44,346 nucleotides of DNA, from IMG/VR virus record IMGVR_UViG_3300042888_000541, positions 1 through 44,346 of that record; one strand, given 5' to 3'. Source of the DNA: a virus. The position numbers were made by a program, and so were the translations under genes. This document shows, piece by piece, positions 41,127-44,346 of the stretch (positions are counted from its first letter, which is position 1; every line of letters begins with the position of its first letter). The notes beneath the pieces are model-generated. The model saw only the letters and a program-made list of their open reading frames with translations, was not told the DNA's origin and did not search any database.

Positions 41127-42980
41127 ATGGACATTTCACAAAGCATTTTAAGTGATTTAACGGTATACATGAAGTATGCCAAGTACAACCCAAGTTTAAA
41201 CAGAAGAGAGACTTGGACAGAGTTAGTGGATAGAAATAAAGGAATGCATTTGAAGAAGTTTCCGAATTTAGCGGAAGAGATTGAAAAAGCTTACGAGTTT
41301 GTCTATAGTAAAAAGATATTACCTTCAATGCGTTCTATGCAGTTTGCAGGTAAACCAGTAGAAATTAATAACACAAGAGTATTTAATTGCTCATATTTAC
41401 CAATTGATGACATTGCAGCATTCTCAGAGACAATCTTTTTATTGTTATCAGGATGTGGAGTAGGTTATTCAGTACAACAACACCACGTAGAAAAGTTACC
41501 TGAGGTACGTAAGCCTGTAAAAGGTAAACGTTTCTTAGTAGGTGATAGTATAGAAGGATGGGCAGATGCTGTAAAAGCATTAATGAAAGCCTATTTAAAA
41601 GGAGGAGCACTTCCTAAATTTGACTTTAGAGACATTCGTCCTAAAGGAGCTCAATTGATTACAATCGGAGGAAAAGCACCAGGACCTGAACCATTAAAGA
41701 TTGCCTTAACACATGTACAAGCTATCTTAGATAGAAAAAAAGATGGTGAAAAATTAACATCATTAGAATGTCACGACATTGTTTGTCATTTAGCTGATGC
41801 AGTATTATCAGGTGGTATTAGAAGAGCAGCTTTAATCGCATTGTTTAACTTAGATGATGAAGATATGTTAACTTGTAAGTTTGGAAGCTGGTGGGAACAA
41901 AACCCACAACGTGGAAGAGCAAACAACTCAGCAGTACTGATTAGATCTAAAATTGAAAAGGATGTATTCTTAGAGCTTTGGAAAAAGATCGAATTATCAA
42001 ACAGTGGTGAGCCAGGATTTCTTTTCTCAAACGATAAAGATGCAGGTACAAATCCATGTGCTGAGATTAACTTAAAGCCAAACCAATTTTGTAACTTATG
42101 TGAAGTGAATGCTTCAACTATTGAGTCTCAAGAAGACTTAAACGAGAGAGTTAAGATGGCAGCATTTATTGGTACATTACAAGCATCATATACAGACTTC
42201 CACTACTTAAGAGATATTTGGAAAAAGACAACTGAAAAAGAAGCTCTATTAGGAATTGGTATGACAGGTATTGCATCTGGAGAAGTATTAAAGTATAACT
42301 TAAAAGAAGCAGCTAAGATAGCAACAGAAGAGAATGTTCGTATGGCAGAAGTGTTAGGTATTAACAAAGCAGCCCGTGTTACATGTGTAAAACCATCAGG
42401 TACAACTTCACTAGTATTAGGAACCTCAAGTGGTATCCATGCATGGCATGATGAGTTTTACTTAAGAAGAGTTCGTATTGGAAAGAACGAATCATTATAT
42501 GCACACTTAGCAGTACACCATCCTGAGTTATTAGAGGATGACTTCTTTAAACCACAACAACAAGGTATCATTACAATTCCTCAACGTGCTCCACAAGGTG
42601 CTATTATAAGACCAACAGAAACAGCATTAGAGTTATTAGAACGTATCAAAAAGTTTAACAGAGAGTGGATTAAACCAGGACATAAAAAAGGTCCAAACAT
42701 GCACAATGTTTCTGCAACTGTAAACATCAAACAAGATGAATGGGAAACAGTAGGAAACTGGGTATGGGATAATAGAGAATTCTTTACAGCACTATCATTC
42801 CTTCCAGAGGATCTAGGAACGTATGTACAGGCACCATTTGAGACAATTGATGAAGATACCTTCAACGAAAGATTCAAGCACTTACACGCTTTAGATTTAG
42901 CGCAAGTAATAGAATTAGATGACTACACAACCCAAGCAGATCAAGCAGCTTGTGCAGGTGGAGCATGTGAGGTAGTATAA
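41127..42980 (+). CDS. nrdJ: Class II (adenosylcobalamin-dependent) ribonucleotide reductase
   Basis: A 617-residue enzyme making deoxyribonucleotides from ribonucleotides, probably the triphosphate-type monomeric form (RTPR of Lactobacillus leichmannii). It contains NTRVFNCSYLP (C88), LLLSGCGVGYSVQQHH, FDFRDIRPKGAQLITIGGKA, NPCAEINL (C311 thiyl and E313) with C322 as partner of C88, VKPSGTTSLVLGTSSGIHAW, and a C-terminal redox pair CAGGACEVV. It is about 120 residues shorter than RTPR, partly because the region between the GVGYSV and DIRP motifs is reduced, which is where RTPR carries its allosteric insertion. It needs host or external B12. Confidence 0.93.
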   Translation: MDISQSILSDLTVYMKYAKYNPSLNRRETWTELVDRNKGMHLKKFPNLAEEIEKAYEFVYSKKILPSMRSMQFAGKPVEINNTRVFNCSYLPIDDIAAFSETIFLLLSGCGVGYSVQQHHVEKLPEVRKPVKGKRFLVGDSIEGWADAVKALMKAYLKGGALPKFDFRDIRPKGAQLITIGGKAPGPEPLKIALTHVQAILDRKKDGEKLTSLECHDIVCHLADAVLSGGIRRAALIALFNLDDEDMLTCKFGSWWEQNPQRGRANNSAVLIRSKIEKDVFLELWKKIELSNSGEPGFLFSNDKDAGTNPCAEINLKPNQFCNLCEVNASTIESQEDLNERVKMAAFIGTLQASYTDFHYLRDIWKKTTEKEALLGIGMTGIASGEVLKYNLKEAAKIATEENVRMAEVLGINKAARVTCVKPSGTTSLVLGTSSGIHAWHDEFYLRRVRIGKNESLYAHLAVHHPELLEDDFFKPQQQGIITIPQRAPQGAIIRPTETALELLERIKKFNREWIKPGHKKGPNMHNVSATVNIKQDEWETVGNWVWDNREFFTALSFLPEDLGTYVQAPFETIDEDTFNERFKHLHALDLAQVIELDDYTTQADQAACAGGACEVV

Positions 42981-43003
42981 TTACCAACAAGATTATAGAA
43001 AGT

Positions 43004-43032
43004 GGGTACTAGAGCAGTCTGGTACCCCTTTT
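43004..43032 (+). terminator. Possible terminator after nrdJ
   Basis: GGGTAC (43004-43009) pairs with GTACCC (43022-43027) around a 12-base loop, then CTTTT. The 6-bp stem is perfect, but the T tract is short. It lies 24 bases after the nrdJ stop. Confidence 0.6.
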
Positions 43033-43039
43033 AATTTCA

Positions 43040-43216
43040 ATGGAAGAGAACATAGATTATTACAAACAAGGAGATAAGGTAGTATTTACTGCACTGTATC
43101 ACATTAAAAGAGGTTCATGCTGTGGATCAGGTTGTAAGAACTGTCCTTTTGATCCGACTGCAACTAAAGGTAATCGAGAATTAAAAGAAGAATTTCTCAA
43201 TAAAAAGCCAAAGTAA
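43040..43216 (+). CDS. Small cysteine-cluster protein (DUF5522-like)
   Basis: A 58-residue protein. TALYHIKRGSCCGSGCKNCP (residues 17-36), with C27, C28, C32 and C35, is the hallmark of DUF5522-type proteins common in Bacteroidota, which probably bind a metal. The function is unknown. It is well formed, starting with ATG and ending just before the queD promoter, and was probably acquired from a bacterial host. It is small and easily missed by length-filtered callers. Confidence 0.75.
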   Translation: MEENIDYYKQGDKVVFTALYHIKRGSCCGSGCKNCPFDPTATKGNRELKEEFLNKKPK

Positions 43217-43217
43217 A

Positions 43218-43249
43218 GTTGGTTTTTCGATTTAAAAAGTGTATCTTTA
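43218..43249 (+). promoter_or_regulatory. Host-type promoter candidate of queD
   Basis: GTTGG (43218-43222), 20 bases between TTG and TATCTTTA (43242-43249), a full fit to TAnnTTTA. It is closely similar to the cassette promoter at 21743. It lies 33 bases before the queD ATG, the same distance as in the cassette. Confidence 0.7.
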
Positions 43250-43282
43250 GTTATTAGGTAAAGCAAATAAACACAATATAAT

Positions 43283-43762
43283 ATGGCAAGATATATTTCA
43301 ACAAAAACGTTTGACAACTACTCAGTTGCGATCAGACAATGGAAAGCACAGCACTCACACTGTCAATTACTACATGGTTATGGAATCTACTTTAAAGTAT
43401 GGTTTGCATCTAATCAACCAGATTTAGATAAGCAATTAGATGAGATGAATTGGATTGTTGACTTTGGAGGTTTTAAAACTAAACCAGTAGGAAATGGATT
43501 GAAGGATTGGATGGATCATATGTGGGATCACACATTACTAGTTGAGAAAGATGATCCTTTTGCTGATGTATTTGAGCAATTAGGACAAATGGGATTAGCT
43601 AAAGTACATTTAATGGATAAGATGGGTTGTGAATCATTAGCCAAGTTAGTATCAGATAAGTTTAATGAAGTATTATCTAACACAGATGGTGCTAGATGTA
43701 AAGTAATTAAAGTAGAGTGTTTTGAACACGGAAAGAATTCATCAATCTTTGAAGCTGAGTAA
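43283..43762 (+). CDS. queD: QueD-like 6-carboxy/6-pyruvoyl-tetrahydropterin synthase
   Basis: A 159-residue enzyme of the pterin synthase fold, expected to make 6-carboxytetrahydropterin from dihydroneopterin triphosphate on the way to 7-deazaguanine bases. HSHCQLLHGYGIYFKVWF carries catalytic C27; DHTLLVEKDDP supplies the catalytic His (H83); ECFEHGKNSSIFE is the terminal Glu motif. The zinc site is unusual: the first His (FxAAH in E. coli) is Ile, and HGH is HGY (Y33), a form I recognise from phage QueD proteins. Other preQ0 genes (folE, queE, queC) are not in this window. Confidence 0.87.
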   Translation: MARYISTKTFDNYSVAIRQWKAQHSHCQLLHGYGIYFKVWFASNQPDLDKQLDEMNWIVDFGGFKTKPVGNGLKDWMDHMWDHTLLVEKDDPFADVFEQLGQMGLAKVHLMDKMGCESLAKLVSDKFNEVLSNTDGARCKVIKVECFEHGKNSSIFEAE

Positions 43763-43792
43763 TAGTATAATTAACAACATATAAATAAAGTT

Positions 43793-44017
43793 ATGACAAA
43801 CACAAGTAGCAATTTAGTAGACAGAGACGAATTACTCTCTTTATACGATTATCTAAAGAAGCCTGCAGGATCAGGATTAGGTAAACAAGTAGCAGCAGAA
43901 GCTAAAAGACAAAACATTGGTGTAAATGAAAGAGCGATAGAGACAAAGACCTACAAAGGTACTGTTTTATTGTATCCGTATTGGTTTTTGCACAATTACT
44001 TTAATCCAACTAACTAA
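43793..44017 (+). CDS. Small protein, unknown
   Basis: A 74-residue protein with a helical N-terminus (VDRDELLSLYDYLKKPAGSG) and an aromatic, strand-like C-terminus (TVLLYPYWFLHNYF). No known family. It lies 30 bases after queD and may share its promoter. A membrane association through the C-terminus is possible but short. Confidence 0.5.
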   Translation: MTNTSSNLVDRDELLSLYDYLKKPAGSGLGKQVAAEAKRQNIGVNERAIETKTYKGTVLLYPYWFLHNYFNPTN

Positions 44018-44044
44018 GATAGTATGTGGACAATGTCAACGACA

Positions 44045-44078
44045 TTTGGAGATAGTATTAAGGTAGTGTATATTTATA
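44045..44078 (+). promoter_or_regulatory. Combined host-type promoter and TATTTATA octamer
   Basis: TTTG (44045-44048), 20 bases, then TATATTTA (44069-44076), which fully fits TAnnTTTA and overlaps the octamer TATTTATA (44071-44078). It lies 15 bases before the last gene. It is the one place where both promoter types coincide exactly. Confidence 0.6.
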
Positions 44079-44093
44079 GATAGGCAGTATAAT

Positions 44094-44346
44094 ATGACTA
44101 TGAAAAAAGATACACTATCCTTACTAACTCTATTGCATGAAGTAATTGCTGAGGTAGGAGATTTGAAAAACATTCAACCATACCCACACAGTGATGATTC
44201 ATTTACCTTAGAGGATGGAAGTATAGTAAAAGTTGAGATGTATAAGCTAGCTAGTAGGGAAATCTTTCAAACATTAAAGATACCTAACATACTTAATACT
44301 CGAGAAGGAGATGTATACAATATTTCTTTTTCAGTGGAGGATGTAG
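44094..44346 (+). CDS. Protein cut by the window end, unknown
   Basis: An open frame of 84 codons that continues past the window. The start is MTMKKDTLSLLTLLHEVIAE, followed by VGDLKNIQPYPHSDDSFTLE and later VYNISFSVED. The N-terminal helix ending in IAE (18-20) again fits a capsid-targeting peptide with a prohead protease site. I recall similar VGDLKNIQPYP proteins in Bacteroidota phages, without a known function. Either ATG (44094 or 44100) could be used. Confidence 0.6.
   Translation, partial: MTMKKDTLSLLTLLHEVIAEVGDLKNIQPYPHSDDSFTLEDGSIVKVEMYKLASREIFQTLKIPNILNTREGDVYNISFSVEDV

Noticed and set aside
41127-42980. Intein in the nucleotide reductase (also considered for terminase and uvsX)
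   Set aside because: Catalytic motifs run through without an insertion or intein splice motifs, and the lengths are at or below family norms.
1-44346. tRNA genes, CRISPR arrays, insertion sequences, integrase or attachment sites
   Set aside because: Reading the gaps showed no cloverleaf-like sequence, no regularly spaced repeats, no transposase or recombinase gene; none can be supported.

Overview
The window is one strand of an AT-rich, densely packed genome of a T4-like tailed phage (contractile-tail myovirus, Caudoviricetes). All supported genes lie on the + strand, and no gap without a gene exceeds 300 bases. Start codons mostly follow A-rich leaders without a Shine-Dalgarno sequence. Several upstream regions carry TTG-N20-TAnnTTTA, which resembles the -33/-7 promoters of Bacteroidota. 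Protein features (family A polymerase of the 'YDS' type, class II nucleotide reductase, QueD of the HGY type) also fit a Bacteroidota-infecting phage, probably aquatic. The host is an inference.

Layout. 1-3480: a Dps-like four-helix protein, a zinc-finger protein, a GH19-type endolysin, an acidic putative capsid-targeted protein and an overlapping spanin-like pair. 3483-14808: packaging and head genes in T4 order, namely terminase large subunit, portal, a block of poorly known head-core proteins, prohead protease, small core protein, acidic scaffold and major capsid protein, ending at a strong terminator. 14909-21671: PhoH ATPase, neck proteins (gp13, gp14 and gp15 types), tail sheath and tail tube. 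21743-23537: an apparently self-contained cassette (promoter, two paralogous genes, terminator) set between tail genes. 23608-33836: gp26-like tail protein with a probable programmed frameshift extension, tape measure, baseplate proteins, gp53-like wedge protein and a giant hub protein with a C-terminal peptidoglycan hydrolase-like domain. 33892-40528: replication, recombination and repair (family A DNA polymerase, ssDNA-binding protein, UvsX recombinase, DenV glycosylase, 5'-3' exonuclease, DnaB-like helicase). 40560-44346: small unknown proteins, class II ribonucleotide reductase, a DUF5522-like cysteine protein, QueD-like pterin synthase and a gene cut by the window end.

Two promoter classes seem to divide the genes. 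A host-type TTG-N20-TAnnTTTA element precedes polymerase, SSB, denV, queD and the cargo-like genes. A TATTTAT(A/T) octamer, the reverse complement of the T4 late-promoter octamer, sits just upstream of many virion genes. The most interesting signals are: (i) a family of proteins sharing an N-terminal Q-x-LAG(I/L) helix followed by an (I/L)xE prohead-protease site, which looks like a capsid-targeting peptide, with the same LAGI motif at the C-terminus of the scaffold; (ii) the moron-like cassette carrying two of them; (iii) the frameshift just upstream of the tape measure gene; and (iv) the two promoter classes.
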